From contig NZ_AMZQ01000020.1 of assembly GCF_000313615.1 (NCBI RefSeq), forward strand, positions 1 through 45,000: a DNA stretch of 45,000 bases, read 5' to 3'. This document shows positions 23,819 to 33,185 of the stretch, in pieces (position 1 is the first letter of the stretch; the number at the start of each line of letters is the position of its first letter). A program made the position numbers and the translations under genes. The stretch comes from Campylobacter showae CSUNSWCD (GTDB lineage Bacteria > Campylobacterota > Campylobacteria > Campylobacterales > Campylobacteraceae). The notes beneath the pieces were generated by a model. That model made no database searches. It saw only the letters and a list, made by a program, of their open reading frames with translations, and was not told where the DNA came from.

Positions 23819-24595
23819 TTACTCCAAAAATCCCGTCAGCGGACTCGACGCCCGTGCGCTTTCGCTCACACCACCAAGCCCGGATAGATACGCTAGCCTG
23901 CCCGCATGAATCGCAAGCGCAAAGGCTCGCGCCATCGTTTTTACGTCGCCCGCAGTCGCTATCGCGGTGTTTGCCATCACGGCTGCGCAGCCCATCTGCA
24001 TCGCCTCGCACGCCTGCGCGGGAGTGCCGATACCCGCATCCACGATCACTGGCAGGTCTATCTCGTCGAGTAAAATTTTTATAAATTCGCGCGTACAAAG
24101 GCCTTTATTCGTCCCGATCGGAGCGCCAAGCGGCATCACGCACGCAGCACCCGCCGACGCTAGATCGCGCGCTACGTTTAGGTCGGGGTACATATAGGGC
24201 ATCACGACAAAGCCCATGTTTGCGAGCTTTTCGGTCGCTTTTATCGTTTCGTAGTTATCTGGTAGCAGGTATTTGCTGTCTCTGATGACCTCAACCTTCA
24301 CGAGATCTCCGCAGCCAGCCTCGCGCGCTAGCTTTGCGATACGCGCGCACTCATCTGCGTTCCTGGCACCTGAGGTGTTTGGCAGTAGCGTCACGCCCTT
24401 TGGGATAAAGTCTAAGATATTTTCCAGCCCACCCTCGTTTACGCGCCGAAGCGCTAGCGTCACGATCTGTGCGCCCGCCTCGTGCACCGCTGCCTCCAAA
24501 AGAGGTAGCGAAAATTTACCCGATCCCAGGATAAAGCGCGAGCTAAATTTATGCCCGCCAAGCTCTAAAATATCGTTATTTTCATCAAATTTCAT
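23819..24595 (-). CDS. thiG: Thiazole synthase ThiG
   Basis: Makes the thiazole phosphate from deoxyxylulose phosphate, 2-iminoacetate and ThiS thiocarboxylate. The 258-residue TIM barrel has the Schiff-base lysine Lys100 in VKVEVI, the phosphate-binding [11 protein letters not shown] and the conserved [12 protein letters not shown]. It begins one base after the thiS stop. Its substrate donor ThiS must first be adenylated, but no thiF is present in this locus. Confidence 0.96.
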   Translation of the reverse strand: MKFDENNDILELGGHKFSSRFILGSGKFSLPLLEAAVHEAGAQIVTLALRRVNEGGLENILDFIPKGVTLLPNTSGARNADECARIAKLAREAGCGDLVKVEVIRDSKYLLPDNYETIKATEKLANMGFVVMPYMYPDLNVARDLASAGAACVMPLGAPIGTNKGLCTREFIKILLDEIDLPVIVDAGIGTPAQACEAMQMGCAAVMANTAIATAGDVKTMARAFALAIHAGRLAYLSGLGGVSESARASSPLTGFLE

Positions 24596-24596
24596 C

Positions 24597-24791
24597 TCAA
24601 CCTCCGCCTACAAAATGCACTATCTCGGCCGAGTCGCCATCTCTTAGCGCCGTATCAAATTTATCTTTTGGCAAGATTTCGCCGTTTAGCTCGACCGCGA
24701 TACGCTCAGGCTTTAGCCCCTTCGCCGCGAGGAGTTGCGCTACCGTTTTGCCGATAAACTCGCTCTCGTCTTTGCCGTTTATTTTTAGCAT
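24597..24791 (-). CDS. thiS: Sulfur carrier protein ThiS
   Basis: A 64-residue ubiquitin-like protein that carries sulfur as a C-terminal thiocarboxylate. The required Gly-Gly end is present (VHFVGGG, one Gly beyond the usual GG in the last three residues). First gene of the thiazole unit thiS-thiG-thiH-thiE. A TATAAT lies 67 bases upstream. I see no TPP riboswitch in the leader. Confidence 0.93.
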   Translation of the reverse strand: MLKINGKDESEFIGKTVAQLLAAKGLKPERIAVELNGEILPKDKFDTALRDGDSAEIVHFVGGG

Positions 24792-24857
24792 TTTCTTTCC
24801 GTTTTATTAAATTTAGCGCGCCCGTGCGGGTCAAATTTCGCGCTGCGTAAGCTCGCG

Positions 24858-24863
24858 ATTATA
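24858..24863 (-). promoter_or_regulatory. Putative -10 element of the thiS operon
   Basis: Consensus TATAAT on the minus strand, giving a leader of about 60 bases before the thiS start. The leader has a small GC hairpin but no THI-box (CTGAGA) signature. Confidence 0.5.
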
Positions 24864-24879
24864 CCGCTTTTTACTAAAT

Positions 24880-27111
24880 TTAAGCCAAATTTTTCATCGC
24901 AAGCGTGCATGCGGCAAGCCCGTAAAATGCGACGCAAAGGCTAACTGCGAGCCCAAAAACGCTAACTGCGGGCGTCTGGCTAAAACTAAGCGCGAAAAAC
25001 GAGATAAAGCTCGTCACAAACGCGGCAAATATCCCAAAAACGCGCTCCCGCCGCGACAAGTCCTCATTTAGCGCAAAAATGAGATAATCTATCCCGACCG
25101 CGCTCGCCAAAATAAGCCCGAAAATCGCAAAAATATTTACGTGGGCGCCAAGCGCTGCAAAACCGCAAAGCACGGCCAGCACGCCAAGAGCGATGACGCT
25201 CATAACCAAAAGCGAGCGCGCCGCCCCGAAAAACGCCCACAAAAGCGCAAGCGCAACCAAAAACGCACCGCCCTTTAGCGCCGCAGCCCAGGCCTTGGCC
25301 TCGGTCAAATTTTGATTTAGCGCACCGACGAAATCGACGTTAAAAGCGCCATTTGCTTTTAAAATTTCATCCGTTTTTGCACCCCCAGTAAGCCCATCGG
25401 TATACACTGCGCTACTGTTTTGGCTCGGTAAAAATCGCGTCAAATTTTTTGCCGCGTCAAATTTTAAAATCTCGCTAACACCGATAGTTTGCGCGTTTGC
25501 AATCTTTTCTAGTTCTGACTTTACTAACTCGCTAGGCAATCCAAACTGTGCGTAAATTTTAAAGATCTCCTCGTCCTTTGCGGCCTCTTTAAAGATATTT
25601 TTTACACTTTCCTGCTCGGCTCGGCTTAGGATAAATTTAGAAATCGATGCGTAGTCTTTGACGAGATTTGCCTGCTTCAGCTCTCGCATCAGCCGCTTTT
25701 CATCGCCAATTAGATCGCTGCCGCCCTTTATCACGATGACGGAGTTTTGCGGCGCGGCGCCCGTTATCTCGCTGATCTTTTTAGACTGCTCCAGTAGTTC
25801 CGCAGGCGAGCTTGCGTAGTCTTTGATTTGCTCGGGTACGCTTAGACTTTTAAAATTTAGCACCAAAATTCCCACGCAAAGCGCAAACACGGCGAGTAAA
25901 GTTTTTAAATTTATCGCCCCCGCCGCACGCTCGCAAAGTCCCGCAAATTTATCAAAAAACCTTGAAAACAAGGCACTTTGCGAAAACGTCGCGCCCTCAA
26001 AGATAAAAGGTAAGCAAAAATATGTAAATAAAAACGCCCCAAGCAACGTAAATAGCGAAAATATCGCGGTTTGGCGCAGCAGCTCAAGCGACGAAAAGGC
26101 AAAAACGCCGTATCCGCTCATCGTGATGCAAAGCCCGAGCAAGAAAATTTTAAGCATCGGACGCACGCTCGCGGCTGCCACGGGCGCGTTTTGATTTTTA
26201 CCCAGCCAGTGCAATGCAAAATCAAACATAAGGCCAACGAGACTCGTGCCGATAACCACGACCATAACGCTAAGGCTCTCGTAAATCAAAAGCGAGGCAG
26301 CAAGCCCACACGCAAAGCCGAAAATCGCGACGAAAACGACGCAAAAAATGCGCAAATTTTTAAACGCGAGCAGCAAAAAAATCGCGCAAAGACCAAGCGA
26401 AACCGCGCTCATAATGGCACTTTCCTTGTCGCCGCCCGCTTTGCCGTAGGCTCCGTATAGCGCGCCGCAGCTAGCGTAAGCCTGCACCGCGTCCTGCGCC
26501 GCGAGCTCGCGTACGCTTTCATAAAATTTGATCAAATTTCGCGGTTCGTAGCTGGGCTTTAGGCGCGCTTTTACGAGGTAAAATTTACCGCTCTCGCGTA
26601 CGGCTTCTAGCATCAAATTTGACAAATTTAGACTGATTTTGGAACCGTCTAGGCTCATGTGCGAGCTTAGAGCAAAAAAATCATCCTTCGCGTTAAGCGG
26701 CTTAAAGGCGAATTGATTAAATAAATTTTGCGCGCTTTGTTTAAAAAACTCGTTTTTGTCTTTTACTAAAAGCTCATAGGTTTGCTCGTTTAAAAGCGCG
26801 ATTTTTAGGGCGTTTAGCTGAGTTAGATAGGAGGTTAAATTTACGTCCTGCTTTGCGCGGTACTCCTCAAAAACTCCGCTTTGTGCGGCTAAATTTTCGC
26901 TTTTTTCTAAAAACTCGGGCGAATCTGAAGCTAGCAAAAACTCGCCCGAAGCGTTATCAAGCATCGATTTTAGAGCCGTTTGCTCGGCGGAGTTTTCAAA
27001 ATTTACTAGAGAAAAAATATCCGCGTTTATCTTTTTGGCGTTTGTAAAACAAACGGCGAGCGCAGCTAAAAACGCCGCTAAAAAGATAAAAAAACGCGCG
27101 GATTTTTTCAT
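24880..27111 (-). CDS. MMPL/RND-like exporter of the aryl polyene cluster
   Basis: A 743-residue inner-membrane protein with about 12 membrane helices in two halves, each with a large periplasmic loop, as in MMPL/RND lipid exporters. Regions such as GTSLVGLMFDFALHWLG and ASAVGIDYLIFALNED are the conserved central helices with acidic residues of the proton relay. In APE clusters this type of protein (ApeM-like) is thought to move the aryl polyene lipid toward the outer membrane. Start and upstream stop overlap by ATGA. It is the last gene of the operon. Confidence 0.85.
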   Translation of the reverse strand: MKKSARFFIFLAAFLAALAVCFTNAKKINADIFSLVNFENSAEQTALKSMLDNASGEFLLASDSPEFLEKSENLAAQSGVFEEYRAKQDVNLTSYLTQLNALKIALLNEQTYELLVKDKNEFFKQSAQNLFNQFAFKPLNAKDDFFALSSHMSLDGSKISLNLSNLMLEAVRESGKFYLVKARLKPSYEPRNLIKFYESVRELAAQDAVQAYASCGALYGAYGKAGGDKESAIMSAVSLGLCAIFLLLAFKNLRIFCVVFVAIFGFACGLAASLLIYESLSVMVVVIGTSLVGLMFDFALHWLGKNQNAPVAAASVRPMLKIFLLGLCITMSGYGVFAFSSLELLRQTAIFSLFTLLGAFLFTYFCLPFIFEGATFSQSALFSRFFDKFAGLCERAAGAINLKTLLAVFALCVGILVLNFKSLSVPEQIKDYASSPAELLEQSKKISEITGAAPQNSVIVIKGGSDLIGDEKRLMRELKQANLVKDYASISKFILSRAEQESVKNIFKEAAKDEEIFKIYAQFGLPSELVKSELEKIANAQTIGVSEILKFDAAKNLTRFLPSQNSSAVYTDGLTGGAKTDEILKANGAFNVDFVGALNQNLTEAKAWAAALKGGAFLVALALLWAFFGAARSLLVMSVIALGVLAVLCGFAALGAHVNIFAIFGLILASAVGIDYLIFALNEDLSRRERVFGIFAAFVTSFISFFALSFSQTPAVSVFGLAVSLCVAFYGLAACTLAMKNLA

Positions 27112-27629
27112 TTTACGTTGTAAAAATCATTTACCGTTTTATCGCCGCTAACCTCGTTTAGCACGATTTTTTTGACGTATTTATCGCCTCCGACCAAGAT
27201 ACGCGTAAAGATTTGCTTTAGCAGCACGTTTTTGGGCGTTAGCTCGATTTTCCAGTTGTTTTTGTCGCCTGAGATTTTAAAGATAAATTCCTTCTCAAGC
27301 TCGGCCTTATCGAGCTTTATGATGGATAAAAAGAGCTTTTTATCAAAATTTTGATCGATTTTTATGAGCTGATTGCCGCTTTTTTGAAAGATACCGCGCT
27401 CATTTATGACGATGCTCACGGCGATCGGGCTTAGCGTGTCGTAGAGTAGCTCGCTTTGGCTGAGTTCAAATTTGCCGTAGCTTTTAAACTCCACGTTAAA
27501 GCCACTCAAAAACTTCGTCTGCGCGAAATCACCGCTGATATTTTGCGTTTTGATTTGAGATTTTATCTCGTTAAAATCAAGCCCCATCAGGCTCGCCGCC
27601 AAACTAAAAATTATTGCTATTTTTTTCAT
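27108..27629 (-). CDS. LolA-like outer-membrane lipid carrier of the APE cluster
   Basis: A 173-residue periplasmic protein with a signal peptide (about 1-16) and a LolA-type incomplete beta-barrel (DFAQTKFLSGFNVEFKSYGKF and FIFKISGDKNNWKIELTP). It probably ferries the aryl polyene lipid between the MMPL exporter and the outer membrane. The start overlaps the thioesterase gene by 26 bases, and the stop overlaps the exporter start by ATGA. Confidence 0.85.
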   Translation of the reverse strand: MKKIAIIFSLAASLMGLDFNEIKSQIKTQNISGDFAQTKFLSGFNVEFKSYGKFELSQSELLYDTLSPIAVSIVINERGIFQKSGNQLIKIDQNFDKKLFLSIIKLDKAELEKEFIFKISGDKNNWKIELTPKNVLLKQIFTRILVGGDKYVKKIVLNEVSGDKTVNDFYNVK

Positions 27630-28035
27630 TTATATACCTTTTTATTGCATTTTGTAACTCTTGCGGGATCTCAAAGCACGTCTGCATCGCGCGCATATCG
27701 ACGGCTGCTTGCGAGCTAGAGCCCGTGCACAGCGTCTCGCCGGTTTTTGCGCTTTTTACGACGTAGCCGATCTTTAGAAAGCACTCGCACTCCTTTAGCG
27801 TCGCCTCCACCTCAATCTCGTCGCCGAAAAATACGGGCTTTACGTATTTGGCCTCGATTTTTACGATCGGGTAGGCATATCCATCCGCTCTCATCGCCTC
27901 GTAGTCGTAGCCTATCTCCTCTAGTAGCGCGCATCTAGCCGTCTCGAAATACTTCACGTAGTTGCCGTGCCACACGACGTTCATGCTGTCCACGTCGTAA
28001 AACTGCGCCTTTAGCGCGATTGATTTTGATATCAT
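27604..28035 (-). CDS. Hotdog-fold acyl thioesterase (ApeK-like)
   Basis: A 143-residue 4-hydroxybenzoyl-CoA-thioesterase-like protein. The family active-site segment YDVDSMNVVWHGNYVKYFE (13-31) has the Asp16 and His23/Asn25/Tyr26 positions seen in YbgC/FadM-type enzymes. It probably releases or edits ACP-bound polyene. The gene is 6 bases after the acyltransferase/glycosyltransferase gene. Confidence 0.85.
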   Translation of the reverse strand: MISKSIALKAQFYDVDSMNVVWHGNYVKYFETARCALLEEIGYDYEAMRADGYAYPIVKIEAKYVKPVFFGDEIEVEATLKECECFLKIGYVVKSAKTGETLCTGSSSQAAVDMRAMQTCFEIPQELQNAIKRYINEKNSNNF

Positions 28036-28041
28036 ATCATC

Positions 28042-29754
28042 TCATCTCCAAAAATCAAAAAAATTAAACCACTGCACGGGCGTTTGTTTGCAGCGATTTT
28101 CTAGCTCGCGGACGTAAATTTGCAGATATTCGCGCACTGCGGCGGCTTTGTCTCGCCCTAGCTTTACGGTGCTTGCTAGCGGCACTAGCTCGATCCTAAA
28201 TTTACCCTCTATCTTCTGGCACCATAGCGAGCTTATCTTTACGCCTAATATCCCCGCGATCAGGTACGGACCGTAGTTAAAGTTCGCCTCCTTGCCAAGA
28301 AATTTGACGCGCGCGGCCTTATCTCCGCCAATAGGCGTTCTATCGCCCATTATGCCGATGTGCTCGCCGCTTTCGACGATATTTTTTAGCTCCAGCATCG
28401 CGGCTACGTCGAGCTCATTGACCAGCATCATGCGCACGCTGCCGTCGTTTTGGCTGATGCGCTTTAGCACCTCGTTAAACTCGCGCGAGTTTTTGTCGTA
28501 AGCCAAAATCACCATCCTAAAGCCATCGACCCGCGCGCCCAGAGCCTTGCAAATTTCTACGTTTCCAAGGTGTGCCGTGAGCAAAATTTGCCCTTTTTTC
28601 GCGCCGATTAGCTCGCTTTTGATACGCTCTAGGTCAATGATTTCTAGCTCGCTATCCTTGATCTTGCCTTTCCAGACTCTAAATTTATCGCAAATAGCGA
28701 CGCCAAATGCCTCAAAATTGCTAAAAACGCTCGTACCTTTTAGCGTCTGCGAACCTGCGAAATCGCTCAAATTTCGCCTAAATTCCGCGATGTTTTCGCG
28801 CTCGTTTTTTGAAAATATATAATAAAACCAAACCACGATTTTAACGATAAGCTTTAGCGCAAACTCTGGAAAAATTTGCGCTAAAAATAGGCTAAGCCTC
28901 AAAAAAAATGCGCCGCCTCTTTCCTGCTTTTTCCACCAGAGATTTTGCTCGGAGTTTTCTTGCGGTTTTTTTAAATTTTGCGCGTCGTTTGCGCCATTCT
29001 TAAAATTTGCGCTTTTGCTTAAATTTAACCCACACGTTCGCCAAATTTTATCAAGCATAAATTTAGGCAAAGAAAAAAAGTATTTTGCATGCATGAGGCT
29101 GATTAGCGCGTTATCGCGTAGCATCTTAAAGTGCGAAACACCGCCCTTTTCGTAGTGCACATAGGTATCGATCCAGCGCATATCTACGCCCTGTCTAGCA
29201 GCATTTACGAGGATTTCTATGTCAAATTCCATTCTATTCGTCTTGCTTTTTGCCGCCGCTTTTTTAAGCTGCTCTAAAGGATAGACGCGAAAGCCGCACA
29301 TAGCGTCTTTGATGCCAAGGCTTAGCGTATTTATCGCAACCCAAAAATTCGTGATTTTCCTACCGTGGACGCGTGATTTTGGCGCGTCATCGCCGTAGAT
29401 AGGATTTGCGCAGACGATACTTTGCGGGTGTGCCTCGCTCTGCCTCAAAAACTCGCCGATGAGCGCCGCGTCGTGCTGAAAATCGGCGTCGATCTGCAAA
29501 ACGTGGCTAAAGCCGCGCTCCGACGCAAATTTAAACCCGTCCTTCATCGCGATGCCCTTGCCGCCGTTTTGCGCACGCGTGAGCAGCAAGATCCCCTCTG
29601 TCCGCTCAAGCTCCGCCAAAATTTGCTTGCTCGCCTCGTCCGAGCCATCATCCACGACGACAACGGGCAGCTCGTAGGTTTTTAGCGCAGTGATAAGAGC
29701 TTTGATATTTTGCGGATGGTTGTAAAAGGGCACCAAAAATGCAAATTTATTCAA
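28042..29754 (-). CDS. Glycosyltransferase family 2 / LpxL-like acyltransferase fusion (ApeJ-like)
   Basis: A two-domain protein of about 570 residues. The N-terminal GT2 domain (about 1-240) has the nucleotide-binding VVVVDDGSD and the metal-binding DAD in QIDADFQHD. The C-terminal half (about 270-570) is an HtrB/LpxL-type acyltransferase with AHLGNVEICK, MGDRTPIGGD and a membrane-associated helix region. Such fusions are typical of APE clusters and would attach the polyene to a lipid or sugar anchor. The longest frame starts 39 bases earlier. I chose the TTG at 29754 because it follows GAAGGG by six bases and overlaps the upstream TGA as TTGA. Confidence 0.87.
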   Translation of the reverse strand: MNKFAFLVPFYNHPQNIKALITALKTYELPVVVVDDGSDEASKQILAELERTEGILLLTRAQNGGKGIAMKDGFKFASERGFSHVLQIDADFQHDAALIGEFLRQSEAHPQSIVCANPIYGDDAPKSRVHGRKITNFWVAINTLSLGIKDAMCGFRVYPLEQLKKAAAKSKTNRMEFDIEILVNAARQGVDMRWIDTYVHYEKGGVSHFKMLRDNALISLMHAKYFFSLPKFMLDKIWRTCGLNLSKSANFKNGANDAQNLKKPQENSEQNLWWKKQERGGAFFLRLSLFLAQIFPEFALKLIVKIVVWFYYIFSKNERENIAEFRRNLSDFAGSQTLKGTSVFSNFEAFGVAICDKFRVWKGKIKDSELEIIDLERIKSELIGAKKGQILLTAHLGNVEICKALGARVDGFRMVILAYDKNSREFNEVLKRISQNDGSVRMMLVNELDVAAMLELKNIVESGEHIGIMGDRTPIGGDKAARVKFLGKEANFNYGPYLIAGILGVKISSLWCQKIEGKFRIELVPLASTVKLGRDKAAAVREYLQIYVRELENRCKQTPVQWFNFFDFWR

Positions 29755-31415
29755 AGTGTAGCCCTTCCCGTCGAGCACTTTTTGCCGTTGCAAAACAGCT
29801 CAAAATAAAGCTTGCCGCCGCGTTTTTCAAAATAAATTCGAAGCAAATCGCCAGGTCTTACAAACTTCATAAATTTTAGATTTTCAACCGTGCTAGCGCC
29901 GCTAATGTCGACACCCACCATGCTAGCTAGCTCAAAGACGTAGTCAAGCTGCATGAATCCGGGCAGCAGCGGTAAATTTGGAAAATGGCTTTCAAAAATC
30001 TCAAGTCCCGCGTGCATGATAGCGCCAAATTCGTACTTTTGCGCGCCGTCAAGCCGATCGCCGCCCTCGTCAAATTTAACGCAGCTAGCATTTGTGTCAC
30101 AGTTTAAAGCGCTCTCTAAATTTTGGCCGCTTCCATAACAAATTTTGCCCGCTTCATTTACGCGCCCGCCGCTCCAAACGGGTTTAGGGCTAGCAAACAG
30201 CGCATTTTCAAATTCGCTTTTTTCAAATTTACCCTGCTGGTTTCGCGGCATTTTTTCTACTATTTTAAAGTATCGGACGCTGTTTTTAAACTCGAGCTTC
30301 AAAAGCTCTTTTAGCTCGGCTACCACGCCTTTTTTGCCGATTTTTCTAAATTTTTTAAGCCCCTCGCCGTTTAGCTGTAAAAGCGCGGCGATGCGTTTAA
30401 ATTTCGGATGCGGCGCGCAGTAGCAGTCCGCGAGCAGGCCGCTTTCTAGCAGCTTTGCCTCAATGCTCTCCAGACTCACGCGCTTGTCGTTTAGCTTCAC
30501 GATGCGGTCTATCCTGCCTTGTAGCGCGAGGCGATCCTCGTCGATGCTGGCCGCGTCGTTAGTCTGAAAAAACTCACACCAAGGCGAGCTCACGCTTAGC
30601 GCGCCTCTATCGTCTAGCCCTGCGTCCACCGCGTCAAATAGCCTAAGTCCGCACCCATCGTCTTTTGCCACTATGCCAGTTTCCGTGCTGCCGTAGATCT
30701 CAATGATCCGCGCGTCACAGATTCGGCCTAGCTCGCTTCTTAGCTCCTTTTTTAGCGGCGAACCCGCACTTACGATCCCGCTTAGGCCTTTTAGCGCGAT
30801 TGCGGCGGGACTTTGAGCTAGAGTTCTAAGTAGAACCGGACTAGCGATAAATACGTGATTTGCGAGACTTAAACCCAAAATCGCCTCCGGGTAGTTTAGC
30901 TCGTCAGCGATGACGCGCGCGCCCAGCGCCAGCGGCAAAAAGACCTTAAACGTAAGCCCAAACATGTGCCTATGCGAAACGCTCGAAAAAAAGGTGTTTT
31001 GGCTGCTAAAATTTAGCTCGTCCGCTAAATACTCGCTCTCTTTTATCATCTGCGCGAGCGACTTTTCTATCATCTTGCTTTTGCCGCTCGAGCCCGAAGT
31101 TTGCAGGTAAAATTTAGCCTGCGGATCAAATTTAAGCCCTTTTGCGGGCTCGTTTGCAAGAAAATTTAAAAAATTTTCGTCGTTTACGGCGGTCAAATTT
31201 GCCTCATAGATCGGCTTTGCCAGCACGCAAGGTGCGGTACCCGCCAAAAGCGAGCCGAAAAACGCGGCATAAAATTTAAACGCATCATCGATGTAAATTT
31301 GCAGCTCTTTTACGCCCCCTTTTTCTAAAAACGCGGCAAATCTAAGGCACGCGTCAAAGACGTCGCGAGAGTCGTCCGTAAATCTAAAATTTTTTAAATT
31401 TTCCTCAAAGCTCAT
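29751..31415 (-). CDS. AMP-dependent acyl/aryl ligase fused to a hotdog dehydratase (ApeH-ApeI-like)
   Basis: A 554-residue fusion. Residues 1-410 form an adenylate-forming ligase with TSGSSGKSK (106-114), YGSTETG (241-247) and the C-terminal lysine in NQQGK (396). Residues about 440-554 form a hotdog dehydratase with SHFPNLPLLPGF (His477). The ligase should load an aryl starter onto an ACP, and the dehydratase should act in polyene chain extension. In many APE clusters these are separate genes. The gene overlaps its upstream neighbour by 11 bases. Confidence 0.85.
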   Translation of the reverse strand: MSFEENLKNFRFTDDSRDVFDACLRFAAFLEKGGVKELQIYIDDAFKFYAAFFGSLLAGTAPCVLAKPIYEANLTAVNDENFLNFLANEPAKGLKFDPQAKFYLQTSGSSGKSKMIEKSLAQMIKESEYLADELNFSSQNTFFSSVSHRHMFGLTFKVFLPLALGARVIADELNYPEAILGLSLANHVFIASPVLLRTLAQSPAAIALKGLSGIVSAGSPLKKELRSELGRICDARIIEIYGSTETGIVAKDDGCGLRLFDAVDAGLDDRGALSVSSPWCEFFQTNDAASIDEDRLALQGRIDRIVKLNDKRVSLESIEAKLLESGLLADCYCAPHPKFKRIAALLQLNGEGLKKFRKIGKKGVVAELKELLKLEFKNSVRYFKIVEKMPRNQQGKFEKSEFENALFASPKPVWSGGRVNEAGKICYGSGQNLESALNCDTNASCVKFDEGGDRLDGAQKYEFGAIMHAGLEIFESHFPNLPLLPGFMQLDYVFELASMVGVDISGASTVENLKFMKFVRPGDLLRIYFEKRGGKLYFELFCNGKKCSTGRATL

Positions 31416-31941
31416 TATTTTTTATAAATCTCTTTCTAAGTAAAATTTCCCCGAAAAATAGCGCCCCCATCAGCGCGTAAGAGACCGCGCCGCTATAAAC
31501 GCTCCAGTAAAATTTATCTTTCATCAAGGCTAGCGCGAGCGAGAAGGCGGCGTTAAAAACAAAAAACGCGCACCAAATTTTGGTCAAATTTCGCGTATAA
31601 ATCACGCCTTTTTCGTCCAAATTTGGCTCTTTTAGTTTTGCTATTTTGGTGATGACGGCCTCGTTTTTTAAGCTAAAAGCAAAAAACGCCAAAAACGCCA
31701 AACTCACCAAAACAGGGTAAAGATACGCTAAAAACCCGCCTCTAAAAATCATACAAACTATAAAAAAAACAGCGGCAAGGGTGCTAAGCCTCCTCTCAAA
31801 ACCGCTTGAATACGCCGCGCGCGCTATCCACAGCGCGGCAAGCGCCCAAACGACCCAAAAGGCAAAATCGCCCGCGAAAAATAGCGCGAACGGGTAGATG
31901 ACGCTAACTACGCTTAGGGCAATTTTAAGCTTACTCGTCAA
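31405..31941 (-). CDS. Membrane protein of the APE cluster (ApeG-like, COG4648-type)
   Basis: A 178-residue integral membrane protein with about five to six helices. It has no catalytic motifs. Small membrane proteins of this type are a constant part of APE clusters, with unknown function. It overlaps both neighbours (11 bases each). Confidence 0.7.
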   Translation of the reverse strand: MTSKLKIALSVVSVIYPFALFFAGDFAFWVVWALAALWIARAAYSSGFERRLSTLAAVFFIVCMIFRGGFLAYLYPVLVSLAFLAFFAFSLKNEAVITKIAKLKEPNLDEKGVIYTRNLTKIWCAFFVFNAAFSLALALMKDKFYWSVYSGAVSYALMGALFFGEILLRKRFIKNNEL

Positions 31942-32176
31942 ATTTTTTAGCCACCGCGCTTACGATGTCTTCAAGCGTTTTTACGTTTTTAAAGTCTTCA
32001 GGCATCAATCGGTGTCCCGTTTTGCGTTTGATGTGATCGATAAGATCGATCGCGTCGATGCTATCTATCTGCAAATCCTCGTAAATGCGCGTTTGCGGCG
32101 TGATTTTAGCCTCGTCGATCTCAAAAAGCTGCACTAGCGCGGACTTTAAAATCTCAAAAATTTCTTCCTGCTTCAT
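31931..32176 (-). CDS. Acyl carrier protein (ApeF-like)
   Basis: An 81-residue ACP with the phosphopantetheine serine in QIDSID (Ser39). Second of two adjacent carrier proteins. The starter and extender acyl groups may use different ACPs. It starts 2 bases after the first ACP gene. Confidence 0.9.
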   Translation of the reverse strand: MKQEEIFEILKSALVQLFEIDEAKITPQTRIYEDLQIDSIDAIDLIDHIKRKTGHRLMPEDFKNVKTLEDIVSAVAKKFDE

Positions 32177-32178
32177 CG

Positions 32179-32436
32179 TTATTTCCTATTTTCAAAGATG
32201 TATTGCGCGAGGCTTTTTACGCTGTAAAAAATCTCTTTTAAATTTGCCGTTTTAGAGTCCAGTACTAGGCCGTAGTTTTTTTGTACCGCAAGGCCAAGCT
32301 CGAGCGCATCGACGCTATCAAGACCTAGCCCTTCGTTAAAAAGCGGCTCGTTCTCATCGATATCGCTTGGTTTCATATCCTCTAAATTTAAGCTCTTTAT
32401 GATGAGCTCTTTTATCTCATCTATTAGTTCGTTCAT
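32179..32436 (-). CDS. Acyl carrier protein (ApeE-like)
   Basis: An 85-residue ACP with the attachment serine in GLDSVD (Ser41). Overlaps the upstream acyltransferase gene by ATGA. It shares the overall fold with the next ACP, but the two are clearly diverged. Confidence 0.9.
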   Translation of the reverse strand: MNELIDEIKELIIKSLNLEDMKPSDIDENEPLFNEGLGLDSVDALELGLAVQKNYGLVLDSKTANLKEIFYSVKSLAQYIFENRK

Positions 32437-33185
32437 TGTTTAAACTCCTTTGTGTAATTTTCGCTGATAAAAGCGTGCAGCTCTCTAGCCCTGATAGGGT
32501 TTGGCCTATGCGCGCAAAATCCGTCCAAATTTAGCCTAAAAAGCTCTTTGAGCTCGTATTTTATCATAACGCTCGGGGTTTTGTACCAAGGCTCGTTTTT
32601 TTTGAGGCTGGGCGGATCCATTTTGATAGCTATGGCGACTAGCTGCTTTGCCGCATTTACCGCGATATAGGCGGCTGCTTTGTGAAAGACTATCTCGCCC
32701 GCCGTGCGCGTACCCTCGGGAAATATTATCAAACTCTCGCCGCTCTTTAGTGCGTCCGCGCTTTTTTGCAAAAGCTCCTCGTTTGCAGTATTTAAGATAT
32801 ATCCGCATGATTTTATCGCGGGAGCTAAGAATATATTTTTAGCGAGGCTTGCTTTTACCACGCAGTTTGCGCGGCGGATGAAAGCTATCAAAAAGACGAC
32901 GTCTAAAAGCGAAGGGTGATTTGCGATGATTATCTGCGAGGCGGAGCCAAGCCCCAAAGGAAGGTCAAATTTGGTGCGTTGATAGCCGGAAATTTGCGTA
33001 GAAAATATAAAAAATCTCCAAGCCAGACGCACCAAATCGCGGCAAAAATTTCGGATAAATTTAAATTTATAAAGCCCAAGAAGCGCAACCGGAACAAAGA
33101 TCAAATTTCCAAGCGCGCAAATGAGTCCAAATAGCGCAAAATTCGCCCCTACGATAAAAATTTTAAACCAGTGACGAGGGCTCAT
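32433..33185 (-). CDS. Lysophospholipid acyltransferase-like protein (ApeD-like)
   Basis: A 250-residue PlsC-type acyltransferase with an N-terminal membrane helix (about 10-40) and the catalytic HPSLLD (His90, Asp95) and FPEGTR (155-160) motifs. It probably transfers an acyl chain onto the polyene anchor. The longest frame adds 32 N-terminal residues inside the previous gene. I chose the ATG at 33185, which gives a normal PlsC N-terminus and overlaps the upstream stop by 23 bases. Confidence 0.85.
   Translation of the reverse strand: MSPRHWFKIFIVGANFALFGLICALGNLIFVPVALLGLYKFKFIRNFCRDLVRLAWRFFIFSTQISGYQRTKFDLPLGLGSASQIIIANHPSLLDVVFLIAFIRRANCVVKASLAKNIFLAPAIKSCGYILNTANEELLQKSADALKSGESLIIFPEGTRTAGEIVFHKAAAYIAVNAAKQLVAIAIKMDPPSLKKNEPWYKTPSVMIKYELKELFRLNLDGFCAHRPNPIRARELHAFISENYTKEFKQ

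Noticed and set aside
23793-24098. 101-residue minus-strand frame over the thiG 3' end as a possible thiF remnant
   Set aside because: It is a shadow of thiG in another frame and has no nucleotide-binding motif.
24792-24857. TPP riboswitch in the thiS leader
   Set aside because: The leader is short and lacks the conserved CTGAGA element.
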